NCBI GenBank assembly: GCA_947069175.1
Contig: CAMTDV010000023.1
Span: 91,510,240-91,574,239 of the forward strand
Source of the DNA: Scalesia atractyloides
Taxonomy: Eukaryota; Streptophyta; Magnoliopsida; Asterales; Asteraceae
Length of the DNA stretch: 64,000 nucleotides
Direction: 5' to 3'
This document shows positions 25,701 to 37,078 of the stretch, piece by piece. The notes under the pieces are model-generated. The model searched no databases and had not been told where the DNA came from. It saw nothing but the letters and a program-made list of their open reading frames with translations. Numbering within the stretch: the stretch's first letter is position 1; each line of letters opens with the position of its first letter. The position numbers were made by a program, and so were the translations under genes.

Positions 25701-25808
25701 GAACCCGGAACCGGTTCTACTTACTGTCGGGTAGGAACTGGACCCGGTTCAGTTCGGTTCTACGGTTCGGATTCGGAACCGGTTTTTATGCCCATCTCTA
25801 TTTATGTG
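22749..25808 (-). mobile_element. hAT transposon, 3044 bp, with perfect 8-bp target duplication
   Basis: Element 22757-25800 has exact terminal inverted repeats TAGAGATGGGCATAA / TTATGCCCATCTCTA. TTTATGTG flanks both sides (22749-22756 and 25801-25808). Both ends are packed with subterminal GGAACCGG-type motifs (22790-23250 and 25490-25790), the presumed transposase-binding clusters. The transposase frame runs leftward in between and is broken. This is an autonomous-length hAT element that has lost function but kept both ends and its target duplication, so it is fairly recent. Confidence 0.93.
23261..25388 (-). pseudogene. hAT transposase (BED finger, RICESLEEPER-like), decayed
   Basis: From a start at 25388 (MASKSSKN) the minus strand encodes a BED-type zinc finger CKHCGSLLAKESNSTLTNHI..YC near 25230-25160, then a catalytic-domain part at 24608-24171 with HTRCVAHIINLVVQTGLK and NWDIPTRWNST, the usual CAHxxNL and RWNST blocks of plant hAT transposases. 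The C-terminal dimerisation domain lies at 23680-23261: YPILATMARDILTVQASTVA, ASESVFS, LSVRRTRLTPES, followed by an acidic and Lys/Arg tail. Several stops and frame changes (around 25340, 24900-24620, 24165-23690) make it non-functional. Full-length relatives are about 650-750 residues, which matches the span. Confidence 0.9.
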
Positions 25809-26533
25809 TGGTGTAACAAATTATTATACCAATTAAATGAAGTTGGTCCAAGTTTACAATGTGTTGGATAAACTTTATTTTATTAGTGGTTATGGCTCAC
25901 TCTATGTATTAGAATTAAAAAGTAAGTGAATTGGTGTTTTAAAAGGTACGAGTAAATGGCTAACACACATAAGGCAAATAATTTATTCACTTTTTTTTTG
26001 GTTCAAAGCTCTTGTTTCCCTTCACTATTGCTTCTTGTCTTCTAGACAATTTGTTTGTGAGATCATGTAGTTTCAAAAGGTTTCTCTGTTTTAGTATTAG
26101 AGTTTCAAAGGGTTTCCTTGTATTAATATAAAACACATGGTATTAGCTTAATTGTTGTAATATGTATACGTAGTAGTGTTCGAGATAGTTTACGATACAA
26201 CAAAATTCTATTCTATCTTACATGGGTTAACGGAAAAGCCTTGTTATATTGTTAGGTTTTTCTTATATGTTTAGGTAGCATTCGTGTTTGTTTATAGTGT
26301 AACAAATTGTATTAGTCGTCCTCCAAGTAGTGTTAAGACATCGTGTATTACGTTCAAATAACTAAGTTTATGCATATAAAATTGCTATAAAACGTAATAA
26401 ACACAATCCAACTTTAAGGAATCCATGATTAGTATTCGTTTTTAGCATTAACTTAATGTTTTACATATAAAGTTTGCTAACGAACTTTTGTATAAAACTC
26501 TTCTACCAACTTATAAAAAACCATGACTGACGT

Positions 26534-27123
26534 TAGAGCTGTAAGCGAACTGAGCGTTTAGCGAACCGTTCGTGAACCGTTTGGCGGGAAATTCGTTTAA
26601 TAAATGAACGAACATGAACAAGAAATTTCGTTCGATTAGTTAAATAAACGAACATGAACAAAGGTCTCGTTCATTCAATTGTGTTCGTGAACGTTCAGTA
26701 TCGTGTCCGTGAACATTCGTTCATGTTCGATTGTTTATGTTGTTCATGAGTTTTTTGTACTTTTATTATGTTATCTGAAATTTTTATTCTTTAACTTTTA
26801 TTTATTTTATTATCTAAAAATTAAAATAGAAAACCATGTTTCCAATGTTCCCCTTTCCTTCATCAACCTCCGTTCAACTATTATGGCTTCAAGTTCTAGT
26901 GTAGCTTCCTCCGCCATCCACCTCTAGACTATGTGGATTTCGCCGATTTTATTTGTTCGTATGTGTTCATGAACCGTCAAACACGTTCATTTACTTAACA
27001 AATGGACACGAATATAAAATTCCGTTCGGTAAGCGTTCATGAATGTTCGTCAACACATGTACTTCCTTAACGAACGAACACAAACAAGGCGTTGTTGTGT
27101 TTGTTCGCTCGTTTGCAGCCCTA
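26534..27123. mobile_element. hAT-like MITE with GTTCGTGAAC subterminal motifs
   Basis: Starts TAGAGCTGTAAGCGAAC and ends GTTCGCTCGTTTGCAGCCCTA minus a base of context; the two ends are imperfect inverted repeats. Subterminal GAACG/CGTTC motifs crowd both ends (26550-26720 and 26955-27110). The flanking octamers ACTGACGT and ATAACCGT match only partly, so the insertion is old. The AT-rich centre codes for nothing clear. Confidence 0.65.
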
Positions 27124-27231
27124 ATAACCGTTTTATATGTAATAGTTTACTTAATGAAAAAGAAGAAAAAAAATGTACAATGACTTTTCACTTTTTCCAC
27201 AGGGCCATGGTAAAGCAACAAAACCAACGGC

Positions 27232-27360
27232 CAATGAGGAAGCCACTTGTTTGATGGCTAGGGGGTTTTGCAAGTGGTGGGGTTAAAGTTCTCGAACTTT
27301 TGGGTTGGGTCCCAAAAATTGACTTCAACGGTGAGTCATTCCACCCTAAGATTTATGTGT
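27232..27360. repeat. Duplicated segment, copy 2 (empty hAT site)
   Basis: Paralogue of 22655-22756 with the same block order, continuing through ATTTATGTGTTTGG without any insertion. It shows what the hAT target looked like before insertion. Confidence 0.7.
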
Positions 27361-27365
27361 TTGGT

Positions 27366-28550
27366 ATAAATTTTGTATAAAAATATATACTATATTATGA
27401 GTATGAATTTAGGTAATATTTATAAGAGTACGACAAGTCTAATTACATGTGTTTTTTAAACACTAATACAACCGGCTGTATAACATGTTTACCACTCTTA
27501 GATCTAGTAAGATCACTTACACGAATGACATCGCTACATGTTAACTCGATTATACATATGATGTTGCATGTTTAACATGAGTCACTAAGCACAACTAACA
27601 AATGACAAGACATACTAAGTATGTACAATAAAAGTTATCAAAAATTACAATTCATATAATCTTTACAAAAATCACACATAATAAGAATGGTTATAACTAT
27701 AATGTTGTAAAAACTATATAGTTTTAATAAACAGATGGACTTAAAGGTTGGGTGTCGATTATTAACCTGTTTAACATGATTAGTTAAACACGTTATCGTT
27801 CAATGGTTATTGTATTTTGTACAAGTTTAGAAAAGGGAAACCATACATAACGTCATGAAGAGCAGACGGACTTTTGAACAATGGTTCAAATGTTCAATGG
27901 CTTAACCTAGTCTAAAGACGAGTAGAACTGTAAAGGAAGGGGGCCAGCATCACTCAAAACACACCGGTTCGTTGGTCTGGTCCATTAGCCTGAAACCGAA
28001 CTAGTGGCAATACGGTTAATGGTATAATCAGTCAGGTGTCGTGTTTAACTTTTCAATACTGCTCATACTAGCAGTCTATATACTATGTAGTAATATTATT
28101 TAATAAATTATCGAACTATCACAATGAAAGCTAAGTTTTGTTATTGCTTTATTATAAGGAATTCGTGTTATAAGGACAAATGACTAAATGAGGGATCAGT
28201 GCCACTGAATGTAACATTTGTGGATCAAAATACTCAAATACCTCTAGATGAATTAAGTTTTTTGCTTTATACCATATTAGTTATCAAATTCACTAGAATA
28301 ATTAAATAATATAGTTGGTTTTAAACCCGAACTTGCGTTCTTGAAAAAATGAGTCACAAAAAATACAACAATAAAACACTAATGATAAAACATTAATGCG
28401 CTCAAAAAACTAATGATAAAACACTAAGCGTTTATATCTTTTTAAATAACACATCCTTTGGTTCTACGGTTTACAGATAACCATCCTCAAACAACGTCTT
28501 TTTATTAACATTTGGGAAGTGTCTCGACAAGTCGCTTGCTAGATTATTCA
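27366..28550. other. AT-rich intergenic DNA, nothing recognised
   Basis: No sustained coding frame, no terminal repeats and no tandem structure seen. Confidence 0.5.
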
Positions 28551-28739
28551 TGAGGAGTAAAACATTGTTACGTGTGTGTAATTGTAATTTGTATTGAAAT
28601 GTTGTGTGAATAAGATTACAAAGGGAGGGGTATTTACAGACCCCACATTTACACAATACTACCTCTAATATTTACATAATTAATCTTTAACTATCCATAT
28701 ACTCTTTTGTGTAATATTCCCCAGAAAGCTAAGGCTAGG

Positions 28740-29395
28740 AACGACCTATCGCTTGGATCGTAAAAATGTGAATTTACGAGTAGACAGAGGCTTTGTAAAG
28801 ATGTCGGCGGTCCAATCTTCTTTAGATTTGAACTAGAACTTCAATTTTCCTTGTGCAACCTTTTTCTCGTACGCAATGAAAATCAACTTCAACATGCTTT
28901 GTTCTCACATAGAAGATAGGATTCTTGGACAAATATATAGCGCCAAGACTATCGCACCATAGGGTTGAAGTAAAAGTTGTGTTTGTTCCAAGTTCTTTTA
29001 ATAGGGCTTCTAGCCATGTCAGCTAGAGCTTTGTATTCATACTCCGTGGATGACTAAGAAACCAGTTTTTGTATTCATGCGATCTAGGAGATAAGATTAG
29101 AGCTCATGTATATGGTGAAATCCCCCGTGTATCGACAGTTATCTGGACACCCAACCCAATCAACATCCAAAAAGGTCCGTAGTGTTGAGTCCTGCCAGTG
29201 AGCTTCCGTAAAAGCTTGTAGATAAGAACTGGAGTCATGGCGAATGATCAAGTATGCCCTTTAGATATCGAAGAATATGTTTAGCTGTGGACCAGTGGTT
29301 CTTGTTGGGAGCATTCATATATCGACAGACTTTGTTAACTATGAGGGTAATTTCTAGCCTAGACAGAGTAACATACTGAAGGCCCCCCACTAACT
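28740..29395 (-). pseudogene. Copia pol C-terminus (RNase H), decayed
   Basis: In shifting minus-strand frames one reads GGLQYVTLSRLEI, VCRYMNAPNKNHWSTAKHIL, RYLKGI, then LWCDSLGAIYLSKNPIFYVR, TKHVEVDFHCVREKVAQGKL and ADIFTKPLS. These are the standard blocks of copia RNase H ending in the ADIFTKxL motif. Several stops and frameshifts; pseudogene. Confidence 0.85.
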
Positions 29396-29512
29396 AACGA
29401 TATTTGATAGCATCAGCTAATAACGAACTATATTTATTTTTTATATATTTCACTTAAGATCCGATATACAAAATGAGTCGGGTTTTAGAATTCGTTTTTG
29501 ACGGATGTTACA
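29395..29512 (-). mobile_element. Gypsy LTR 5' tip fragment at the copia deletion scar
   Basis: The complement starts TGTAACATCCGTCAAAAACG at 29512, the same LTR start as at 30885 and 45263, and runs about 115 bp before copia RNase H sequence resumes. Confidence 0.7.
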
Positions 29513-29524
29513 CCAAACAATTTA

Positions 29525-30082
29525 TTAAAACATAAGGGATTCGATCGAGCACTTATATTTATTTTTTACCATTGTATTCGTCACTAATCCATGTATCACA
29601 TGTAGAACCAAATCATTGCCTTTCACAAGTTCATCGATTTTTGCAAGTGCAGATGCAAGCTCTCGTGCGCGATTGAGATAAGTGTGGGGTGTTTCATCTC
29701 CTTTCATCTTCAGTTTGAGGATTTGTGTTTTGAGTGTGTGGGTAGCATAAGCTCTAGCAAGAGAGTCCCACAGTTCACGATTGGTAGTTCCTTGAACATG
29801 AGCGAACGATGCTTCAGAGACAGTTGAGCTAATGATCATACAGACATGAGCATCATTTGCAATCTAGGCATGCTGATTGGGATTAGATTTGACAGTAGAT
29901 GAGGATTCATATGCGGTAGTAACATTCGGATTTAGACACGGAATGTAACCAAACAAGTTATTAGCAATTAGGAAGGGCTCGATCATGGTTTTCTTGTAGC
30001 CATAATTTGTTGAAGAAAGAGTAAAGGTAAATATATGTGAATTTTGCCTTTTAGTTGAGGTAAAATTTGTAATTATTGTCAT
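29525..30082 (-). pseudogene. Copia gag N-terminal region, decayed
   Basis: Frame 30082-29864 carries MIEPFLIANNLFGYIPCLNP, the N-terminal copia gag block. Frame 29839-29525 carries MIISSTVSEASFAHVQGTTN, ELWDSLARAY, ILKLKMKGDETPHTYLNRAR, the UBN2/gag core. A frame break lies near 29850. The C-terminal knuckle is deleted. Confidence 0.85.
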
Positions 30083-30089
30083 TGTTTAA

Positions 30090-30475
30090 GAATTTGGTTA
30101 AGAAAGGTGAGTGTCGCTGGTTATCTGTCACTAGGACAAGGCTGAGTGTTCTTTAATCAATGATGCCAAAGATTTTATGACTTAAGCTTTGAGTGCCGCC
30201 AAAAGTGTCTTCTAGCGAGTGTCCCCATGAAACTTTGAACATCAATCAAAGTTGCTAACTTACGTTAGCTGGGAGTGTCGCTAGTTAGGGAAAGTGTCGC
30301 CAACTCAACTGTAGCCGAGTTGTGAGTGTCATCAACTCAACTGTCATCAGATTGTGAGTGTCGCCAACGCAATTGTTGTGAGCGTTTTGAGTGTCGCTAA
30401 CAAATTGTAGACACATTTGTGAGTGTCGCCTGGTGGTGTGTGTAATTGTGATATGTGAGTGTCGCCTGACTCAGA
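30090..30475. repeat. GAGTGTCGCC minisatellite between LTR and gag
   Basis: Roughly a dozen GAGTGTCGC(C/T) motifs, often followed by AACTCAACTGT, at irregular 20-45 bp steps. It occupies the untranslated leader between primer site and gag of the copia element. Confidence 0.8.
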
Positions 30476-30884
30476 TACCAAGTAAAAACACCGTTAAGTG
30501 TGTGTAATTGTGATTTGTATAGAAATGTTGTGTGAATGAGATTACAATGGGGGTATTTATAGACCCCACATTTACACGATACTACCTCTAATACGTAGAT
30601 AATTAACCTCTAACTATCCATAATTACTTTGTTGTCTAATATGAGGATCCACCAAAATTAGAGGAATTTAAAACATGTGTGTTTTTTATTGTTGAGGTCA
30701 AGCATTCAAACAATTTCAAACTACTATTAAAAATGTAGTATATCACTCTATCTAGAGAGTCCATACACTCCTAAGAGAGTGACGTTTATTAACATAATAG
30801 GTTTCTAGTATCATACATATAATCTAACTGGTAATTTAAAGTTGCTTTAAGGAAGTGTAAAAGTTGGTTTAGGGGCATAATATG

Positions 30885-32200
30885 TGTAACATCCGTCAAA
30901 AACGGATCTTAGGAACCCGACCCGGTTTGAAACCGGATCCGAATCGTATTAAATAAAAAAAATTATTAATTATTTATTTCGAATTTTTGATCGTATTAGT
31001 TTAATTTAGTAGGAATTGAACATTGTATTTTATAAAAAATTGACAATGTTATAAATAAACGCGAATATATAACTAACTTGTAGCTATTTAGGTTAGTTTT
31101 GTTAAAAGAATACAAGAGGAACATTAACTAAGTTAATATTATTGGTTAAAAACAAGTTATAAACTTAGGGGGAGGGTTAAAGCGGTCAAATAATGAAGTT
31201 AGAGTTGTGAGGGGCCTTAGTTGTCAAGTTCTGGAAGTCGTTTTGAAGGAAAGAAACAAGGGGGACTTGTGGGGCGGGAGTCGAACCCGCAACCTCACCT
31301 GGTCCCTGAGACTTAACAGCGATCCAACCAAATCCTACCCATTCGCGATCCAACCAACAATAAACCTGACGAGACGTCTTCGACTCGATTATGTGACGTT
31401 TTGATCTCCTTTCATTACCATTTGATTCGTACTAATGGAGAAACGTAAAAGACACCTTTTAATCGATTCTTATACATCTTTAATTAACCAATTTAATATC
31501 ATTTCATTCCACTATGAATGGCATCAAGAACTCCAAATCGTTTTAGACAAATCCGATTACCTCAAGATGTAATTTTAATACCAATAGATTTCTAGAAACA
31601 TTTCATATCATTCCCTACCCTCCAATCTAATTAGCAACTCCTCAAACTCGCGAATTTAAGCAAGAACAATTTAGGGCTTGAAACTTCAAGCTCCTTCATT
31701 CTTGCTCCAAATCGGGTGATTCCAAAGCCCAAACTGATTTATTTTCAGTGCTCTACAAAACCTTATCGTCAATTTCTGCACTAGACTTTATGAATCTCAA
31801 TTGAATTCTAGATTAAATTAGGGTTCTCAGTTCTTGAAATTTGAGGCTTTTTTATATAAGATTATGGTTTGATGTAATTGAACTTAGGGTATTGTTTGTT
31901 ATCATATTAGATATGTTTGTCATTTTGAGAAATTTTAGATGTCATGTAGATTTGTTATGGATTTTTATCATATTATGAACTATGGGAAAATGTCTAAGTT
32001 ATGGGTTTTATGAAAAATAAAACTCATGAATATTATTATATTTCTGAACACGTAATAAGAAGGGAATAAAATATATATTTTGTATTGAACACCTAATTAC
32101 ATAAAAGAAGGGAACAAAATATATATTTTGTTTTGTAGAATGCAACGCTTGTGGTTGAAAATTACTTCATGACTTGAAAAGATTAATTGAAGTTCCGGAT
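30885..32200 (+). mobile_element. Gypsy LTR fragment with antisense tRNA-like block
   Basis: Starts TGTAACATCCGTCAAAAACG, the family LTR 5' end, then ACCCGACCCGG. An antisense tRNA-like block lies 400 bp in. No TGACA 3' end, primer site or internal region follows, so the right limit is only a guess at where similarity fades. Probably a truncated or diverged solo LTR. Confidence 0.5.
31262..31345 (-). other. tRNA-like block, antisense in LTR
   Basis: On the minus strand GCGGG TTCGACT CCCGC is a perfect T-arm (5-bp stem, 7-nt loop) with B-box GGTTCGACTCC. Upstream, GATTTGGTTGGATC resembles a D-arm; its second GG is 39 nt from the T-loop T (35 in a standard tRNA). Acceptor and anticodon stems are not convincing, so this is tRNA-derived rather than a tRNA gene. 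Confidence 0.7.
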
Positions 32201-33100
32201 TATTCGTTATGATTTTTTTTTTTTTTTTTTTAACTGCTACTATTTTATAGAAAACATAAAATAGAACAAAGGGGCCTGTAGAGAAAACTGAAAATCCTAA
32301 ACAAATTAAAACAAAAACATTACATATTCAGGTCTGGAATATTAAAATCTCCTCATCTCTCCCAATCTATACTCGCATTACATGATCTTTTTGTTAAATG
32401 AAGCTCTATTTTTAGGGCCCTAAACACTAGTTTTACATGTGTGTTTGTCTGTTGGGTTGACCTTGCTAGTATCGTATATGTACTAGTGATTCACTATTGC
32501 GCTAATGAACTGTAATAGTTTGCTTAGATGCAAACTTTGGAGTAACAACAAGGTTACTATCATGTGATTTGAAGGTTATGGGTTTAAGTCGTGTATAGAG
32601 TCTCTTACATAAATGTAGAGTAAAGATGTGTGTCAGGCTCAAGTTAGCTCGACACTTATGGACCCTAACATGCGGAGTCGTTCTTTAAGTGAAATAGTTG
32701 GTTTACCATATATAAGAATCCTAGGGGTCCTAAATCATGTAAATTAATGGCCTTAATTTGTTCCGAATAATATCTACTCAATAACAAAGAAAGGTCTACC
32801 AAAGGGTTTTGGGCTAGTTGTTTCAAGGTGTTGCATAAGGTTTTGTCTTTCCAAGTGGTGAGGGTTAATCCATATGGTGGACAAAATGACGAAGTAAAAG
32901 TTCAATCTTCGGCCTATTTTACTTAGGCTTCGTCTAAGTAAAATAGACAAAGTTACTTTTCCATTAGAGTGACTGCCTTGCTCCTTGGCCACGAAAGTAA
33001 AATTTAGTAGTGTCACTAGTTATATTGCTAGTAAAGATGTGTATATCGGCCCTAGTCAGCAGATATTCATTCCCTCGTAATGGTACATCTCGCTCCTGTT
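32201..33100. other. Intergenic DNA with a poly-T tract
   Basis: A run of about 20 T at 32212-32231 may mark the tail of a leftward retroposon, but no LINE or SINE body was identified. The rest shows no gene. Confidence 0.4.
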
Positions 33101-33383
33101 GGAAAATGAGGTCTTTAATCAAACACACTCAAAAACAAGATTGAACTAACTCGTTTGACTCTATTTGTTATTAAACCAAAGCACACCAATAACAATAACC
33201 TTAACCATCTATTTATACTAAACTAAACCCAAACCTACTATGACTCAAACACCAATTAAGTAATTATTAAACCCAAACTAGATAAATATAACCCATTAAA
33301 TATAATACTAATATTTTTCCAAACCCAATAACTGAATAATAATAAATAAACTAAACTAAACCTTTATCTTCAACCCTTTTGAA

Positions 33384-33600
33384 TTATCTTGAACCCACTT
33401 CAACTCTGATTAGGATTAACGCTTTAATCCTGCCTTCCTCTGAATCATACAAAAAACTACATCCTTGATAATTTCCAACTTCTAGAGTTCTGGTGTATGC
33501 CATTGTTTCATTTCTAACTTCTCCAACAAATTGGACCGTATCATATCGAAACCAAAGACGCCTAGAGAATTCTTCTCTCCTACTTAGAGCATTCACAATA
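33384..33600 (-). pseudogene. Exon-like coding remnant, unidentified
   Basis: The minus-strand frame SRREEFSRRLWFRYDTVQFV .. RNETMAYTRTLEVGNYQG .. ends RVEVGSR and a stop. It looks like a real C-terminal exon. Upstream (33600-33775) is a GAGCATTCACAATAAAGC-type MITE-like sequence that may have cut it off. Family not recognised. Confidence 0.35.
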
Positions 33601-33775
33601 AAGCATTTATTATGGAGAGAGTGGATGATGTGGAGGAGAGATAGAGGATAGACGTGCGTGTGCAAAATCGTCCAAAAACAAGTGATGTAAGAGGAGGGAA
33701 GAGGGGGCATGTTTTTTGAGTCTTTTGAGTCGGTTTTTGTTTGTGAGAGGGGTGGGTGGCCGCACCCGTTAAAAA

Positions 33776-35300
33776 TAAAATTTTAGGTTACATTCCGCAG
33801 AAGATCCCAAACACACCCCTTGGAAATTTTTCAACCACACCCTTAGAAAAAAATTTCTTATGGATTTATAAAAAAAATTGTAAACACAGATTTTTATTAA
33901 AATATATAAAATTCTTATAGATATATAAAAATATATAATTATTCTTTAGCCACTTTCACTTAACAATTTAACTCGATCACTTTCACTTAACAATTTAGTC
34001 CAATAAAGAATCCATTATAATTAACCCAAGCCCAGATCCAGTCCCATCAAATTTGAAGTAAATAAAATAACCCAACCCAACCGCCTTTTCCAATTCTCGG
34101 CTCCCGCTCTCACTTTGATCCCCAGCGATACAAACAACAGCAGCGACGCAAACAACAGCATAGATGGCAACCCTTTTTTTGCTGGAAAACCGAAATTCCG
34201 GGCACCAAACCACCTGCAATCACCGAAATCTGAAAGCACATGGGTATGATTCATTTATTTATGTTGATTTGTTGTTTTATATGGAGTTTTAGGAGAAATA
34301 GATATGTTAAAAGGGTTTGAATTTTTTATGTGTTTTGATTATTTTTTTTATTCTAGACTTTAGTAGGGTGATTTTGTTGTTTTAGTAAAAGTTTTGTTTG
34401 TTTAAATGTTTAGTTACAAGTAATCAACAATTAAAAGTAACATTTAAAAGTAGGGCTTGAAAATTAAAATTCATAATTATGAAGCATGGTTGATGATTGT
34501 TTAAGACTTTAACTGTCTAGTGTTGTTTTAAAGGGTTTGTTGTTTTATATTTGATAAGAAGTTAGAAACCATTAGTAGGGAAGTTTGACGTGTTTTTGAT
34601 GATTATATAAATTTTAGTTTGATGTTCTTTTGTTTTACATGACCCAACCAGATCCCCAACCCGCTGTGAACCAAATTTCTTTTTATATATAGTTAGGGGT
34701 CTAAAATTTTTAAAAATACTTTACACTTTCATGAAAAAGTTCATGGGTCCGCCACTAGAGAAAGGCAAGCATGGGTATGATGCCCTTTGTACGAGGACCG
34801 CTGATCCAGCCGCCGTATATCGGCTCCATCGCAACTCTTTATAGTAAAGCAAGCTAATCCCCATCTACACTTTGTGAATATTACACCCTTCAACGAATTG
34901 AACCACTTCTTAACGGCTTTGTGTTTAAATTGTTTGAGAGAAGCATTTGAGTGTGATTAACAAATATAAATAAAATATTGACATATGATTTAAAAGAGGA
35001 AAAATGAGTTGATTCTCTAAATGTCCAAACGGGTCGGGTCAGAGCCGTTGTCTTGGATGACTTTTAGCCAAACGGTTGAAATCAAACCCATTGTTGAATA
35101 TAAAAATACAACCATTTGGGTCGGGTTATACTTGAACCCATCATTTTTTGCAATGTAACAACCTTTTTACACTCGAAATTAAACCAATAAATGAGTCGAT
35201 AAAATCATTATTAACCATTTCATAAATCAATTTATATGATTTATATACATAAACAATGTTGCAAGATTCAAAACTACAATCACTCATGCAACCCAACCAA
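33776..35300. other. Intergenic DNA downstream of the glucanase gene
   Basis: Contains a hAT-like tip GGGTCCGCCACTAG near 34748 and a possible short transcript leader at 34050-34265, but no supportable gene. Confidence 0.45.
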
Positions 35301-35303
35301 TGA

Positions 35304-36978
35304 TCAATGACAAAAGTAACACAGCCACCATAGAGCAACCGAAATTCGGCGATAGCCACCCTGCCGCAGCTGCGTACTTCGGGGACTCCGCGCCTTCTCG
35401 TGTTTCCCATTGTCGATCATAATCTCAAATTTACAGTTCGCTTTTCCCGTTGTTGGTTGAATTTTCGTAATCACCGACAAATTATTAAAATTACACGCGC
35501 CTTTTTGTTGATTCATTGCTTGAAAATACTTATTAAATGCATATGATGCGTTGGTTCGAGTGTCTAAACCATTGCAAGACGAGCCGTACCCTAAACTCGT
35601 ACAATCTGCAAATGTACAAGCGTAGTTAATACTATCGATCAACTTAGGGTCTGTTTCACTAGCGCCTGGTGCCAGCACACACCATTGTCTTTCTAAGTAC
35701 CTGACACCTTTAGCTGGGACCAGGGTCCGGTTACTTCCAAAGTCTAGTCTATACTTAACCGTCCCATCATAATTAAACATGCCCCAATGTCGTTCAAAAT
35801 TCCCGGGATCAATACTTTTTGCATCCTCATCGATAAGTCCGAACACATAAACGTCTGGTGGCGTTTTTCGTTTAGGTGTACCTGATAATGCGAATTAAAT
35901 TAATTAATATATTTGAATATTTGATCCTACTTTTTTTAAAGTTTTTTTTTCCTGAAGGAAAGCTAACTCATACACTCACTAATATTATTTTTTAATACCT
36001 TGTCCTTGAATTATCCGGCTGAGTAACCCTTGGTTAAACTTTCTAGCATATTGAATATTCGCATTAATGTCGCCATCAGTGGGCCACCCAATCTCCCCGA
36101 CGATGATTGGCATTGATGAAAACCCATTTTTCTCGAGGGCCCACACGAGGGTATCATAATTGGCGTCAAACACGTTGGTGTAAGAAACCGAGCCGTCTAT
36201 GACCGGAGCATTGGTTCCTGCGAAGAAAGCGAAGTCGACGGGGAAATGTGGGTCCGCATAGAGGCTAAGGAACGGGTAGATGTTGATGGTAAGAGGGGCT
36301 CCGTTGTCGCTTAAAAATTTGACAATGGAGATCATTAGATCGTGGATGTCCGAGCGGAAATTTCCCTCCGACGGGACGCCCGAAGCGCTTTCGTAGACGT
36401 CGGCGTTTAACGGCACCGTTACTTTGACTTGCCGGCCTAGACCGGCTTTGATCAAAGCAGCTTGAATGTTGTCAAGGGCTGGGAGAGTTGTGTTTGTGAA
36501 CATATTTTTGTATGTTTTGAGAAACGGTTCATTCCCAACCGCCACATACCTAACATTTAAGAAATTATATATATTTTTTAAATATTATATTGAATAAACA
36601 ATAAAAGTGTAACAACACATATACATAAACTAACCTTATATCGACTCCACGTGAAACATATGCAGAAACATTTTTCGTCACCCAATTCTCAGCAACGCTG
36701 ACACCACTTGCCAACGGAGCTAAAAAATCATTAGGAATCCCTAGCATAACTTGGATTCCCGAGTTTCTAAGTGCGTCCAGCACCCAAGGCTCAGCTTCAA
36801 ACAGTTTAACTTTATTGAACCCGTTATCCTTTAACAACTTCACCACGATATTGGGTGACAATGGGTGTGTCGCACGGGTACCCCAGTTAACGCCAAGTCC
36901 TTGGACCGATGAAATTTTTATATTTAACATGAAAATAAAAGATAATACACATAAAAATGATGAATTGCGAGATTCCAT
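35304..36978 (-). CDS. Glucan endo-1,3-beta-glucosidase (GH17 + X8/CBM43), three exons, 490 aa
   Basis: Exons 36978-36635, 36549-35999 and 35881-35304 join in frame (1473 nt). Junctions are ATAAG|GTTAGT..GTTAG|GTATGTG and ACAAG|GTATTA..TATCAG|GTACACC. It hydrolyses beta-1,3-glucan (callose) in the wall. Residues 1-27 are a signal peptide (MESRNSSFLCVLSFIFMLNI..), followed by the GLGVNWGT start of mature GH17 enzymes. Catalytic acid/base Glu lies in AVGNEP and the nucleophile Glu in IIVGEIGWPTDG, both intact. After a linker, an X8 domain starts RQWCVLAPGA and keeps its cysteine pattern (ACTFADC, GYGSSC, GACNF, GKANCKF). The C-terminus is short and hydrophobic (VALWWLCYFCH); a GPI anchor as in many relatives is uncertain. 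The start at 36978 was preferred over an upstream in-frame Met at 37074 because it places the signal peptide at the N-terminus. Confidence 0.93.
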
Positions 36979-37078
36979 GTTTGTGGGAAGGGAGATGTGA
37001 ATGGTTAGGGTGAGAGCAACATTGTGGTTATAAGGGGTTGGGGGGACTTTGTGTAAAGGCAAGGAATTGCACAAAAGT

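Larger units (their letters stand above)
28551..30647 (-). mobile_element. Small Ty1/copia element, internally deleted
   Basis: Two 161-bp direct repeats (28557-28717 and 30482-30642) are the LTRs; they share GTGTGTAATTGT, GAAATGTTGTGTGAAT and CCCCACATTTACAC. Identical TGAGGA lies just outside both (28551-28556, 30642-30647), consistent with a 5-bp target duplication with ambiguous edges. The element points left: next to the right-hand LTR, TTGGTATCTGAGTC on the minus strand resembles the initiator-Met tRNA primer site, and GGGGAA beside the left-hand LTR is the polypurine tract. gag lies at 30082-29525 and the C-terminal RNase H region at 29395-28740. Protease, integrase and RT are deleted, and a gypsy LTR tip (29395-29512) sits at the scar. 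Confidence 0.85.

Noticed and set aside
34050..34265. Possible first exon (plus strand, starting ATGGCAACCC, with a GTATGA donor)
   Set aside because: No second exon or family match; opposite-strand frames are just as open.
35141..35410. Alternative C-terminal frame for the glucanase
   Set aside because: It requires a frameshift and gives no better match to GPI-anchored tails than the frame that joins cleanly through splice sites.
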